Shown piece after piece: positions 15,880 to 24,230 of a DNA stretch of 64,000 nt (position 1 is its first letter; each line of letters begins with the position of its first letter). Below the pieces are notes generated by a model. That model saw only the letters and a program-made list of their open reading frames with translations. It had not been told where the DNA came from and searched no databases. Origin of the DNA: Mycolicibacterium sp. CBMA 226 (GTDB taxonomy: Bacteria > Actinomycetota > Actinomycetes > Mycobacteriales > Mycobacteriaceae); the NCBI RefSeq assembly GCF_009729075.1, contig NZ_VTGY01000015.1, positions 124,001 through 188,000 on the forward strand. Direction: 5' to 3'. The position numbers and the translations under genes are program-made.

Positions 15880-16472
15880 GCGATCGCCAGCTCGAACTCG
15901 CAGATCTCGATCAGGCTGCCGCCCAGTTGGGCGAGCTTCTCGGTCCGTAGCGCGCTGGCCTGTTCGCGGTTGTTGTCCAGTGCGGTGGCGTTGTCGAACG
16001 TCACCGATGACACGGCGCGTCCGGACGGCTTGTCGAGCAGGAGACTGGCACTGCAGAACCCCTCGAGTTTCTCCAACGACGGCAGCACCAGCGTGCGGTA
16101 GAAGTCGGTGAGCAGGTCCGCCTGATGCGGTTCGACCGAGAACCACGCGACCCTGAGGCAGGCACCTTCCGGCGAACGGTGGTCGCGGTGCAACGCCGTG
16201 ACCTCCCACTCGTTGATCTCCTTGCGCGTGCCGTTCAGCAGCTCTGCGGCGCGCTCCCCGAGTGGTCGGGCCGCGTGAGCCGTCAGGTGCATCACCGCCT
16301 CGGACTCCCAGGCACTTGTGGCGATACAGCGCCCCAGACGCCGGTCCACCATCAACGACATTCCCGCTGCGCCCAACTCCTCCAGAGCCGGCAGCACCGT
16401 GTCGCGCATGTACGCAACGCCGGCATCGATCGACGCCGGCTCGGCCTGAAACGTGGTTGAGCGTGCGTACAC
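15852..16472 (-). CDS. ABM-like double-repeat dimeric alpha-beta barrel protein
   Basis: This 206-residue protein consists of two related halves. Each has a strand-helix-strand pattern: Y-A-R-S-T-T-F ... L-M-V-D-R-R-L-G-R-C-I-A-T-S-A-W and L-R-V-A-W-F-S-V ... L-L-L-D-K-P-S-G-R-A-V-S-S-V. This is the pattern of fused antibiotic-biosynthesis-monooxygenase-type domains seen in many mycobacterial proteins. GTG 16472 with GGAG upstream is preferred over GTG 16499 because the family typically begins M-Y-A-R-S-T-T. No catalytic residue can be identified, and the function is unknown. Confidence 0.65.
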   Translation of the reverse strand: MYARSTTFQAEPASIDAGVAYMRDTVLPALEELGAAGMSLMVDRRLGRCIATSAWESEAVMHLTAHAARPLGERAAELLNGTRKEINEWEVTALHRDHRSPEGACLRVAWFSVEPHQADLLTDFYRTLVLPSLEKLEGFCSASLLLDKPSGRAVSSVTFDNATALDNNREQASALRTEKLAQLGGSLIEICEFELAIAHLRVPELV

Positions 16473-16581
16473 CAGGCGCTCCTCGGTTGGCGGCAGCACC
16501 CGATGGCGCTGCTGGTTGTCCCCACAGCGTCCCTTGTCGGCCCCGATGGTGTACGTACTTTGCCGGAATCCACAGGTTGCG

Positions 16582-17850
16582 TTAAGGAGCGAGAACCGCG
16601 GTGCCGAACCAATGGCAAAGCAGCAGTGCGACTTCCACGTCGATGCGGTCTTCTTCGATCGGCCGGCCGCGACGCTCGATGGCGCGCTGCACGCGGTACT
16701 TCACCGAGTTGACGTGCAGGTGCAGCTCGTCGGCGCTGGATTTGAAGCTGGAGCTGTTGCGCAAGAAGCCGCGGAGGGTCTCCCGCAGCCTTTCGTCACC
16801 GTCGGTGTCCGCGGCCAGCGGACCGAGGACCTGGCAAACCCAGGAGCGGGCGTTGTCCAGATCAGAGCTGAACTGTGCTGCGATGACGAGTCCCGGTTCA
16901 TCGGCGGCGGTGACCGGCCGCGGTGGCGCGCCCGGTGCCATCGCGACCGTCCGGGCGGCGACGGCCTGACGGTGCGACCGGCGGAACCCGGAGAGCCCAT
17001 CCAGCGCGGTGCCCGTGGTCACCCATGGCGCGTCAGGGCGTGACCGGACGAACTCCCGGATCTGGCCCACCGGATCGTCGGTGCCGGCAGGTAACGGAAT
17101 CCACACCCATCCGGTCGTCCGATCCGATGCGACGAACAAGGGGCGCTCGCGAGCACCCAGAACAGCCGCCAGATCGGCGACGAACCGCTCCATGTCGGCC
17201 AGTTCGTCGCCCTCGGCTCGCTCGGCGCACCAGACGATGAGCGCGAGATGCACCCGGTGCAGGGGGTAGCGGATCAGGTCGGTGGTCTCGTCGATGTCGA
17301 GGTCACCGCCGTCGAGCACCTCGCGTACCCGCAGTGCGCGCATCTGGTTCTGATTGTTCAACCAGCGGTCGCGTTCGGCTTGATAGGCGTTGACGACCTG
17401 GTGCGACACCCGGTCGATGTAGGTGAATGAGCTGGCGGCGATCTCTTCGAAGACCTGCAGGCCGAGCTCGGCGTCGAGCTGCGCAGCCCGGACTTCGTCG
17501 AGGATCACCTTGAGGACGCCGTGGTGGCCGAGCCGGTAGGCCCGAACCAACTCGTCGACGCTGGTGCCGCGCTGTGCCAGCCGGCGGGCATGCTCGAGCG
17601 CCGCGGTGGGTGGCTCGATTCGATCGATCGGAATGCCATGGCGGATCGCGGGGAAGAACGCTTCGAGATTGCCCTGCACCGCGTCGTACAGCAGTGCCTT
17701 GAGTTCGCCGTCTCCGGCCATTTCCGCGCGCTCCTGGACCAGCATCTCCAGCAGAGACTGGGCCATGGCCGGCAGTTTGTCGCTCAATCGATCCACGATC
17801 ATGGTGGCGGTCTCGGCGGAGAGCACTCCGGTGTCGTGGCTGCGGGCCAT
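16582..17850 (-). CDS. PucR/CdaR-type transcriptional regulator
   Basis: This 422-residue protein has a helical N-terminal sensor (about residues 1-160), a middle region resembling the CdaR/GGDEF-like domain, and a C-terminal PucR helix-turn-helix (L-R-E-T-L-R-G-F-L-R-N ... S-A-D-E-L-H-L-H-V-N-S-V-K-Y-R-V-Q-R-A). The helix-turn-helix at the extreme C-terminus is characteristic. Several mycobacterial members regulate neighbouring lipid or amine genes. Here the nearest genes give no specific target. Confidence 0.85.
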   Translation of the reverse strand: MARSHDTGVLSAETATMIVDRLSDKLPAMAQSLLEMLVQERAEMAGDGELKALLYDAVQGNLEAFFPAIRHGIPIDRIEPPTAALEHARRLAQRGTSVDELVRAYRLGHHGVLKVILDEVRAAQLDAELGLQVFEEIAASSFTYIDRVSHQVVNAYQAERDRWLNNQNQMRALRVREVLDGGDLDIDETTDLIRYPLHRVHLALIVWCAERAEGDELADMERFVADLAAVLGARERPLFVASDRTTGWVWIPLPAGTDDPVGQIREFVRSRPDAPWVTTGTALDGLSGFRRSHRQAVAARTVAMAPGAPPRPVTAADEPGLVIAAQFSSDLDNARSWVCQVLGPLAADTDGDERLRETLRGFLRNSSSFKSSADELHLHVNSVKYRVQRAIERRGRPIEEDRIDVEVALLLCHWFGTAVLAP

Positions 17851-17929
17851 GGCCCGACTCTATGACCTTGTGGGCGTGCCCATCTGAGAATGCGGGCGGG
17901 ACCCCGCGACTGACTGGATCGTCAATTTG

Positions 17930-18133
17930 TCACTGAGCGGCGGCGTAGGCCAGGGTGCGCGCGCGTGCCGGCGCGCTGACGTGCGGCAGCGCCACCGAGT
18001 GGACGGCGGCAGCGGCGGCGCTGCGGCGGGCGTTGAACCAGCGGACGCCGGCGGCGGCGACGACCAGCAGCAGCGGCCACAGGCCCAGGACGAAGAGGAC
18101 GATGGCGTCGACGATGAAGGCGGGTTCGAACAT
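17930..18133 (-). CDS. small single-span membrane protein, 67 aa
   Basis: ATG 18133 follows AGGAGT. The N-terminal half is a single hydrophobic span (F-I-V-D-A-I-V-L-F-V-L-G-L-W-P-L-L-L-V) followed by W-F-N-A-R-R and an alanine-rich, basic tail. The longer frame above it lacks resemblance to protein. No family is recognised. Its 5' region has a perfect 7-bp inverted repeat. Confidence 0.6.
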   Translation of the reverse strand: MFEPAFIVDAIVLFVLGLWPLLLVVAAAGVRWFNARRSAAAAAVHSVALPHVSAPARARTLAYAAAQ

Positions 18134-18168
18134 GGCTCTACTCCTGGGGTTGGTGAAATGTATTTGAT

Positions 18169-18195
18169 CCGTTGATATTTGGCGTTTCTCAACGG
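18169..18195. promoter_or_regulatory. inverted repeat CCGTTGA-N13-TCAACGG
   Basis: Perfect 7-bp arms lie 36 bp upstream of the small membrane protein start. It is a candidate operator, with no partner regulator identified. The rest of 18134-18389 shows no gene. Confidence 0.4.
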
Positions 18196-18389
18196 GGAAG
18201 CTGATACAAGAACGGTACGGCGCGAGTGCCGCGCGACCCAGGTACCGCCGAGACAATGTTTTGCCGATCTCGCCCGAATCGTTGTCCGTAAGGAACAAAG
18301 GGGCATCAATTTCCCCGGGGCGACCCTATTCCGGCCCGTCGCGCCGACAATTGATGGTGCAGACAGCAACCTAGCCATAGGCCTCCGAC

Positions 18390-18611
18390 GTGTCCGAACC
18401 CGACGAAACGCAACGTGGCTTCGCGACCGGCATCGTCGCGGAGCTCGAAGCCGAGGGTTTCCACGGTGCCGAGCCCGTCGGGCGCGGTGGGTTCGGCGTC
18501 GTCTACCGGTGCCGCCAGCCGTCGCTGGACCGCGTCGTCGCGATCAAGGTCCTCAACGCCGATTCCGACGACGTCGACCTCGAGGCGGCATCGTTGCACC
18601 ACGCCGGCTGA
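18390..18611 (+). pseudogene. N-terminal remnant of a PknK-like serine/threonine kinase
   Basis: The 73-codon frame carries a textbook kinase start: G-R-G-G-F-G-V-V-Y-R (glycine-rich loop) and V-A-I-K-V-L (ATP-anchoring Lys), preceded by E-L-E-A-E-G-F, which is like the N-terminus of mycobacterial PknK. It stops right after this, before the alphaC helix, catalytic loop (H-R-D) and D-F-G. No continuation is visible in other frames or up to the MerR gene. It is therefore a decayed or deleted kinase gene rather than a functional enzyme. An intact PknK would be over 1,000 residues. Confidence 0.75.
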
Positions 18612-18704
18612 CCAGGCGGCGTGGTGCTGTCACCGCAGACCGGCAACGGGTTGTTGGTGGTCTGGTGTGAAACGGTGTGGTGCCTGCGCGCATCCACTCT
18701 CTTG

Positions 18705-18736
18705 TTATCTATGTAACTACAACTAGCTTATCTATG
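18705..18736 (+). promoter_or_regulatory. two direct repeats TTATCTATG 23 bp apart in AT-rich leader
   Basis: Copies at 18705-18713 and 18728-18736 are spaced about two helical turns apart, upstream of the MerR-type gene, within a strikingly AT-rich stretch (18700-18790). GTTA-N6-TAAC (18704-18717) overlaps the first copy. This is a possible binding site for the MerR product. Confidence 0.4.
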
Positions 18737-18804
18737 CCTATCGGCACAGATTTCTATATAGCACTGCGACATGATTAGATGCAAGTAGTCGAACAGGAAA
18801 ATTC

Positions 18805-19143
18805 GTGAACGATGCCGATCGGCCGCAGTCGCCGCCGAATACCGGGCCCGCCGCTGCGGTTCCCGCATCGGACCATGCGGTCTACGGGATCACGGTGGCC
18901 GCCGAACTTTCCGGTGCACCAACACAATCACTTCGTCTGTGGGAGCGCCACGGGCTTCTCGCCCCCGCGCGCACCGACGGCGGCACGCGCCGATACAGCG
19001 CTGACGACGTGGCCCGCATCGAGCGGATCGTCGCGCTCGTCGCCTCGGGAGTGAACATCGCCGGAATCAGCAGGATCCTCGAATTGGAGGACGACAACAT
19101 CGCGCTGCGCAGGGCTGCCGACCGTCGCGGCCGCTCGAAGTGA
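18805..19143 (+). CDS. MerR-family regulator (HspR-like)
   Basis: This 112-residue protein has a MerR winged helix: Y-G-I-T-V-A-A-E-L-S-G, Q-S-L-R-L-W-E-R-H-G-L-L-x-P-A-R-T-x-G-G-T-R-R-Y-S, then the short D-D-V-A-R-I ... G-V-N-I-A-G-I dimerisation helix. There is no C-terminal metal or drug domain, as in HspR. GTG 18805 has AGGAAA upstream. No dnaK/clpB genes are nearby, so a heat-shock role is not supported by context. Confidence 0.8.
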   Translation: MNDADRPQSPPNTGPAAAVPASDHAVYGITVAAELSGAPTQSLRLWERHGLLAPARTDGGTRRYSADDVARIERIVALVASGVNIAGISRILELEDDNIALRRAADRRGRSK

Positions 19144-19156
19144 CGGCGGTGGCATC

Positions 19157-20722
19157 TCATTGCGGCCGGGTAGCCTCCGAGAGGCCTCGGGTGGCAGGTC
19201 CCTCCAGGAGCCGGCCGTTGGCGGCGAAGCGTGAACCGTGCAAAGGGCACTCCCAGGCGCGGTCGGCGTCGTTCCACCGCACCACACCACCCAGGTGCGG
19301 ACAGACCGCAGACACCGTGCGTCGTTCACCATCGACCAAACTGTCGGCCCGTAGATGCCACGGCATTCCGCTGACGACTCCTGTGCCTTCAGAGAGATGC
19401 TCAGGCGACGCGGTGACCGGGGCCACCCAGCCTTTGACGAGATTGAGCCCGACGTGGAGATTCGCGCGCAGTGCGGTGGCCACCGCACGCAGTTCGTGTG
19501 GATTCCAGCTGGCGAACGCATGCGCCCATTCGATGTGGCCACCGAGCACCTGGGCGGACAGGATCAGTGCCGCCGCCACCCCGTTGGTCAGGCCCCACTT
19601 GTCGAAACCCGTTGCCACCCGGATCCTTTCGTACCCCGGAAGCAGTGGGCCGACATACGGCAACTCGTCGATCGGCGAGTAGTCCTGGGCCGACCAGAAG
19701 TGCGTCGGCGTTGCTCCGGGATAGTGCAATTGCGCCCACTTGGCAAGCTCGGCCACGTCATGTGCGGGTGCGTGGCCACGACCCACCGGATGGCCCGCGC
19801 CACCGACGATGAGTTTCTCACCGCCTGCGGATGGCGCATAGCGCACCGACCGGGTGGGGGAATCTACCGAGATGAACATGCCGCCCGTCGTCTCGCGAGC
19901 GACGTCAAATGCCATGCAGTAGGAGCGTTTCGCCGTCAGCCGCGCGAAGAATCCGCCGCGGTCCAGGATCGGCGTACCGGTTGCCAAGATGCATCGGTGA
20001 CCGGCGACCGACATGTGGGAGCCCGGGTCGCCGACCGTGGGATGCGTTGCCCGCAGCGTGACCCGCAACAAGCCGTCGTCGGCCACCGATACCGCTCGGA
20101 CGCCCTCCAACAGTGTGCCGCCGTGGCTTTCGAGTTCGACGGCCAGGCTATTGAGCAGCGGCATCGGATCGAGCTGTGCTTGATCAGGTAACCGCACGCC
20201 GCCGTGGAACGGGAACGGAACATCGGCGGAGTCGATCCACGCCGATTGCGTCAATCCCGCTTCCTGACAGGCGCTGAACGTGTCGCGCGCGATCGCGAGG
20301 CCTGAGAACGTCTGGGCGTAGGCGTGGTCGGGTTCGGACTGCCATGGGATTCCGTGGTTCTCGCAATGGCGTACCAGCCAGTCTCGTCCCTCGGCATTAC
20401 CCCGCACGTAGTCACGTAGGACGGCCGCGCTGTGCTTGGCGGCGATGCGCGCCAGCTTGCTGCCCTGCAACACACTCAATTTGCCGGTGGTGTTGCCGGT
20501 CGTACCCGCACCCACGTGCCGCGCTTCGACAACTGTGACGCTCTTACCCGCCCGGGCTAGTAGCACGGCGGTGGTCAGGCCGGTGATGCCGGCGCCGACC
20601 ACGACCACATCGACGGGAGGCGCCAAATCGGTCGACTCCGGCGACGGCGGCGAAGACGGCGACATCGCGCGGTCGGCCAACCACAATGAGGTGTGGTGGC
20701 ATGCGTCCGGAGGTCCGGTCAT
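19157..20722 (-). CDS. FAD-dependent oxidoreductase with C-terminal Rieske domain
   Basis: This 521-residue two-domain protein has a DAO-type FAD fold with V-V-V-G-A-G-I-T-G-L near residue 40, and a C-terminal Rieske [2Fe-2S] domain with C-P-H-L-G-G and C-P-L-H-G-S-R-F. The N-terminal T-S-L-W-L-A before the FAD motif matches this family and supports ATG 20722. It starts 8 bp after the haemophore gene on the same strand, so they form an operon. The substrate is unknown; relatives oxidise amines or amino acids. Confidence 0.9.
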   Translation of the reverse strand: MTGPPDACHHTSLWLADRAMSPSSPPSPESTDLAPPVDVVVVGAGITGLTTAVLLARAGKSVTVVEARHVGAGTTGNTTGKLSVLQGSKLARIAAKHSAAVLRDYVRGNAEGRDWLVRHCENHGIPWQSEPDHAYAQTFSGLAIARDTFSACQEAGLTQSAWIDSADVPFPFHGGVRLPDQAQLDPMPLLNSLAVELESHGGTLLEGVRAVSVADDGLLRVTLRATHPTVGDPGSHMSVAGHRCILATGTPILDRGGFFARLTAKRSYCMAFDVARETTGGMFISVDSPTRSVRYAPSAGGEKLIVGGAGHPVGRGHAPAHDVAELAKWAQLHYPGATPTHFWSAQDYSPIDELPYVGPLLPGYERIRVATGFDKWGLTNGVAAALILSAQVLGGHIEWAHAFASWNPHELRAVATALRANLHVGLNLVKGWVAPVTASPEHLSEGTGVVSGMPWHLRADSLVDGERRTVSAVCPHLGGVVRWNDADRAWECPLHGSRFAANGRLLEGPATRGLSEATRPQ

Positions 20723-20730
20723 CGTCGTGC

Positions 20731-21114
20731 CTAACCGGCCATGAACTCGGCGTAGGCAGTGGCCAATTCAGGTGACAGCACCGTCACATTGCACCGCTGC
20801 TGAGTGTCACCGATCGGCGCCAGAATTCCGCGCAGATCCTGATACTGCTGGGGATGGGCCGTGAAGTATGCCCGGAGATTGGCCGACGCCACCGGCCGCG
20901 GCTGCGAGTATGCCGCCACGACAACCTGATTGGCATCCGGGTGCGCGGTCAGATAGTTGCTGGCCGCCCCGGTGGCCGAACTGACGGTGTTCGCAACGGA
21001 TTCCGGGCTGCAATCGCTCTCTGCGGTGGCCGTGGACGGCGTGATGAGGCTGAGGCACACCGGTACGGCCGCCAGCACCGGGATGAGGCCCGGGCATCGG
21101 AGTGAAAACGTCAT
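20731..21114 (-). CDS. secreted haemophore-family protein (MHB domain)
   Basis: This 127-residue precursor has a signal peptide (hydrophobic V-L-A-A-V-P-V-C-L-S-L-I, cleavage near A-T-A-E). The mature helical domain starts D-C-S-P-E-S-V and ends with Q-R-C-N-V-T-V; two Cys could form a disulfide. L-T-A-H-P-D-A-N, Y-F-T-A-H-P-Q and D-L-R-G-I-L-A-P-I match the mycobacterial haem-binding haemophore family. AGGAGG lies upstream of ATG 21114; the 81-residue extension to 21357 is rejected. Haem binding is inferred from family only. Confidence 0.8.
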   Translation of the reverse strand: MTFSLRCPGLIPVLAAVPVCLSLITPSTATAESDCSPESVANTVSSATGAASNYLTAHPDANQVVVAAYSQPRPVASANLRAYFTAHPQQYQDLRGILAPIGDTQQRCNVTVLSPELATAYAEFMAG

Positions 21115-21453
21115 GGCATGTCCTCCTCTGTGTTTCGCTGCCAGTGGATGCGGGCCGCCTGGTGTGGCTCGACCGCGTCTCCCGGCACCGGTCGTCGTAT
21201 ACCCGCGGCCGCGACTCTGAATCCACCGGCTTTTGCTGCACGCATCACACGGTGGTTTGAATGCGCTGGACCGGGTATTCACAGCTCGCCAGTTGGATCC
21301 GGGCTCAACGCCCGCTGGAGTGGCTCCGACACTGCCGTCGCTTCTCTCCGGTTCCACAGATCCGGACGTCTGGGGTCGGTCCGACTGGCGCGGCCGGGGC
21401 GGTTCAGCCGCAAACGGGACCGCCCCGGCCCTCGTTTGTCGGCGCCGATCTCG
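21115..21453. other. intergenic region, no gene seen
   Basis: This 339-bp gap upstream of the haemophore gene holds its ribosome binding site and presumably its promoter. Open frames here lack family resemblance. No clear operator, IdeR box or RNA gene was seen. Confidence 0.4.
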
Positions 21454-23607
21454 TCAGCCGCGCGGCAGTGTGGCGTGGGCGCGGAACGGCCGAGTCGGGG
21501 GCTCGTCGGGTCGCGGAGCGCGCATCCGGGTGGTGGGCTGCTCGGCGACAAACTGATGCGGTGGCCCGAGTTTCGTCGGCCGCCTCTCGCGCCGGGCCGA
21601 TTCCCGTTCGATCAGGAGACCGCGGGCGATGCGGTCGAGCGCGCTCTGCACATGAATGCGTTCCGGAGCGCCGTGGAACTCGTCTGACTGCGTGAGGGTT
21701 TCGGTGATCCAACTCGAGATCACATTGCGGGCCGCACCCACCTCGGCGGAGCCGGCCGGGGTGAGTGCGTACTCGTTTCCGGAGCGCGTGGCGAACCCGG
21801 TGGCGACCAAGCGATCGAAGGTCGGTTCGAGGACCTGACGCGGCACCCGTCGGTCGTCCGCGATGTCGAGCAGGTCCGCGGCACCGGTCACGGCCGCGTA
21901 CCGGTAGATCAGCATGAGCGCCCACAACTGCGCGGTGCCCAGCCGGCTGTTCGAGGTGCGTGCCACCGCTTCGAGGTCAATGCCGTTGCTGTGCTGCAAC
22001 AACCGGCCGACGGCGACTTCGATGAGTTTCTCGGGTGACTCGGTGGTCGGCATCCCGAAGCCCTCGCCCATATCGGTACTGCCGCTGGCGGCCGCGTCGC
22101 GCAGCGGCACCTGCTTGAGGAACAGCGCCAGGACGAAGCCGACGACTGCGACGGGCGCCGCCAGCAGGAATACCTGACTGAGGGAATCGGCATAGGCGTT
22201 GATGATCGGTACGGCAGTGTCGTGCGGAAGGCTGTGCAGCACTTTGGGAGACGTCGCCGCAGCGGGTGGCGCGCCGCTGGCTCTCATGGCCGATGGGATG
22301 CGATCGCCGAGGAAATTCGCGAACATCGAGCCGAAAATCGCTGCGCCGAACGAACTTCCGATGGTGCGGAAGAAGGTGACGCCCGAGGTGGCGACGCCCA
22401 GGTCGGCAAAGTCGACGGTGTTCTGCACCACCAGGATCAGCACCTGCATGCTGAGTCCGATCCCGGTGCCGAGGATCAACAGGAAGACTGACTGGGTGAG
22501 CGTCGAGGTGTCGGCGTCCATGCGTGACAACAGCACGAATCCCAGCGCCATGATGGCCGTGCCGGCGATCGGGAAGATTCGGTATTGCCCGGTGCGGCCG
22601 ACGATCGCGCCGCTGCTCAGTGAGGTAACGAGCAGACCGGCCACCATCGGTAGGGTGCGCAGCCCCGATGCGGTCGCTGAGACGCCGTCGACGAACTGCA
22701 TGTAGGTGGGTAGGAACGTCAGCGCGCCGAGCATGGCGAACCCGACCACGAACGACAGCACGCAGCACACCGCGAAGACCGGGTTGGCGAACAAGCGGAT
22801 GGGCAGAATCGGCTCGGGCGCACGGCGTTCCACGATGACGAAGCCGGCGAGGGCCAATGCCGAGGCGACGAACAACCCGATGATGGTCGCCGAGCTCCAC
22901 GCGTAAGTGGTGCCGCCCCAGCTGGTCGCCAACGTCAATCCCGCGGCGCCGAGCCCGACCAGGACGATGCCCGCGTAGTCGACGACGGGCCGGCCCGCGC
23001 GGGCCAATTCCGGAATGGCCACTGCCGCAATCCCGATGACCACCACCGCCACCGGCACGTTGATCCAGAACGCCCACCGCCAGCCCAGGTGATCGGTGAA
23101 GAGGCCGCCGAGCAACGGCCCGACGACCGTCGTGACACCGAACACCGCGCCCAGAGCGCCTTGGTACTTACCTCTTTCGCGCAGCGGGATGACCTCGCCG
23201 ATCACCGCGACGGCCGTCACCGTGATCGCGCCACCACCGAGGCCCTGCAGCGCCCGCGAGGCGACGAGCATGCTCATCGATCCCGACAGTCCACACAGCA
23301 CCGAGCCCGCCAGGAACAGCAGGATCGCGACCTGGAAAACCTTCTTGCGGCCGAAGATGTCGCCGAGCTTGCCGACCACCGCGGTCACGATCGTCGAGGC
23401 GAGCAGGTAGCTCGTGACGACCCACGACTGATGTCCGGCGCCGCCCAAATCTGCGACGACCGTCGGTAGCGCCGTCGCCACGATGGTCTGGTCGAGTGCG
23501 GCCAGCAGCATCCCGAGGACGACGGCCAGGAAGATGAAGTTGCGCTGCCGGATGCCCGGGGCCGCTTCGGCCACGTCGGCGGGGGCTCGAGTGGTCATGG
23601 CTGTCAT
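21454..23607 (-). CDS. DHA2-family MFS drug transporter with C-terminal winged-helix domain
   Basis: This 717-residue, 14-helix MFS exporter has motif C-like L-D-Q-T-I-V-A-T-A-L-P-T-V (helix 1), G-K-L-G-D-I-F-G-R-K-K (motif A) and many hydrophobic spans to about residue 530. After the last helix (ending K-Q-V-P-L-R-D) come about 170 soluble residues with a MarR/PadR-like winged helix: L-W-A-L-M-L-I-Y-R-Y-A-A, V-L-E-P-T-F-D-R-L-V-A-T-G-F-A ... Y-A-L-T-P-A-G-S-A-E-V. ATG 23607 or 23598 is the start, 14 bp after the PfpI gene, so the two are co-transcribed. The C-terminal end is disordered and Arg/Pro-rich. Confidence 0.88.
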   Translation of the reverse strand: MTAMTTRAPADVAEAAPGIRQRNFIFLAVVLGMLLAALDQTIVATALPTVVADLGGAGHQSWVVTSYLLASTIVTAVVGKLGDIFGRKKVFQVAILLFLAGSVLCGLSGSMSMLVASRALQGLGGGAITVTAVAVIGEVIPLRERGKYQGALGAVFGVTTVVGPLLGGLFTDHLGWRWAFWINVPVAVVVIGIAAVAIPELARAGRPVVDYAGIVLVGLGAAGLTLATSWGGTTYAWSSATIIGLFVASALALAGFVIVERRAPEPILPIRLFANPVFAVCCVLSFVVGFAMLGALTFLPTYMQFVDGVSATASGLRTLPMVAGLLVTSLSSGAIVGRTGQYRIFPIAGTAIMALGFVLLSRMDADTSTLTQSVFLLILGTGIGLSMQVLILVVQNTVDFADLGVATSGVTFFRTIGSSFGAAIFGSMFANFLGDRIPSAMRASGAPPAAATSPKVLHSLPHDTAVPIINAYADSLSQVFLLAAPVAVVGFVLALFLKQVPLRDAAASGSTDMGEGFGMPTTESPEKLIEVAVGRLLQHSNGIDLEAVARTSNSRLGTAQLWALMLIYRYAAVTGAADLLDIADDRRVPRQVLEPTFDRLVATGFATRSGNEYALTPAGSAEVGAARNVISSWITETLTQSDEFHGAPERIHVQSALDRIARGLLIERESARRERRPTKLGPPHQFVAEQPTTRMRAPRPDEPPTRPFRAHATLPRG

Positions 23608-23620
23608 AACCCAGTCGCCC

Positions 23621-24190
23621 TCAGGTCTGGGCCGGACTGCTTGCCAATGCCTCGGTGATGGCCTCGCAGAACGCCGGTAGATCGGAGGGCGAACGGCTGG
23701 TGATGAGATTGCCGTCGATACACACTGCTTGATCGACGACGGTGGCTCCGGCGTTACGGAGGTCGGTGCGAACACTGGGGTAACTGGTCAGCTTGCGGCC
23801 CCGGACGACGTCGGCTTCCACGAGGGTCCATGGGCCGTGACAGATGGCGGCGACGGGCTTGCCGGAGCGCACGAAGTCGCCGACGAACGTCACCGCGGTG
23901 TCGTCCACCCGCAGTTTGTCGGGGTTCACCGTGCCGCCCGGCAGGATCAGCGCGTCGAACGCGTCGATCCGGACCTCGCCGACTGTGCGGTCCACCGCGA
24001 TGCTGCCCGCTGGTTCGAGGTCGTGGTTGCGGGCCTGGATTTCGCCCGCCTGCACCGACAGCACTTCGACCGCACCGCCGGCCGCCTCGACCGCGGCGCG
24101 CGGTTCATCGAGTTCGACTCTTTCGACCCCGTCGGCGGCGAGGATGGCGATCCGTCGGCCTTGCAGTTCCTTGAGCACGTGGCTGTTCAT
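23621..24190 (-). CDS. DJ-1/PfpI-family protein
   Basis: This 189-residue protein has the nucleophile elbow A-I-C-H-G-P-W and the I-L-P-G-G-T-V-N-P-D loop, as in the PfpI/YhbO subgroup (protease, deglycase or stress chaperone roles are proposed for the family). ATG 24190 (M-N-S-H-V-L-K-E-L-Q-G-R) begins close to the first strand; the upstream extension is rejected. It is the first gene of an operon with the MFS pump. Confidence 0.85.
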   Translation of the reverse strand: MNSHVLKELQGRRIAILAADGVERVELDEPRAAVEAAGGAVEVLSVQAGEIQARNHDLEPAGSIAVDRTVGEVRIDAFDALILPGGTVNPDKLRVDDTAVTFVGDFVRSGKPVAAICHGPWTLVEADVVRGRKLTSYPSVRTDLRNAGATVVDQAVCIDGNLITSRSPSDLPAFCEAITEALASSPAQT

Positions 24191-24230
24191 ACCCCTGGGC
24201 ACCTCGGCCCAAACGTTGCCGCGCGGGCTG

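Noticed and set aside
20731..21357. 208-residue reading of the haemophore gene
   Set aside because: Adds 81 residues with no signal-peptide character ahead of a proper signal peptide and ribosome site at 21114.
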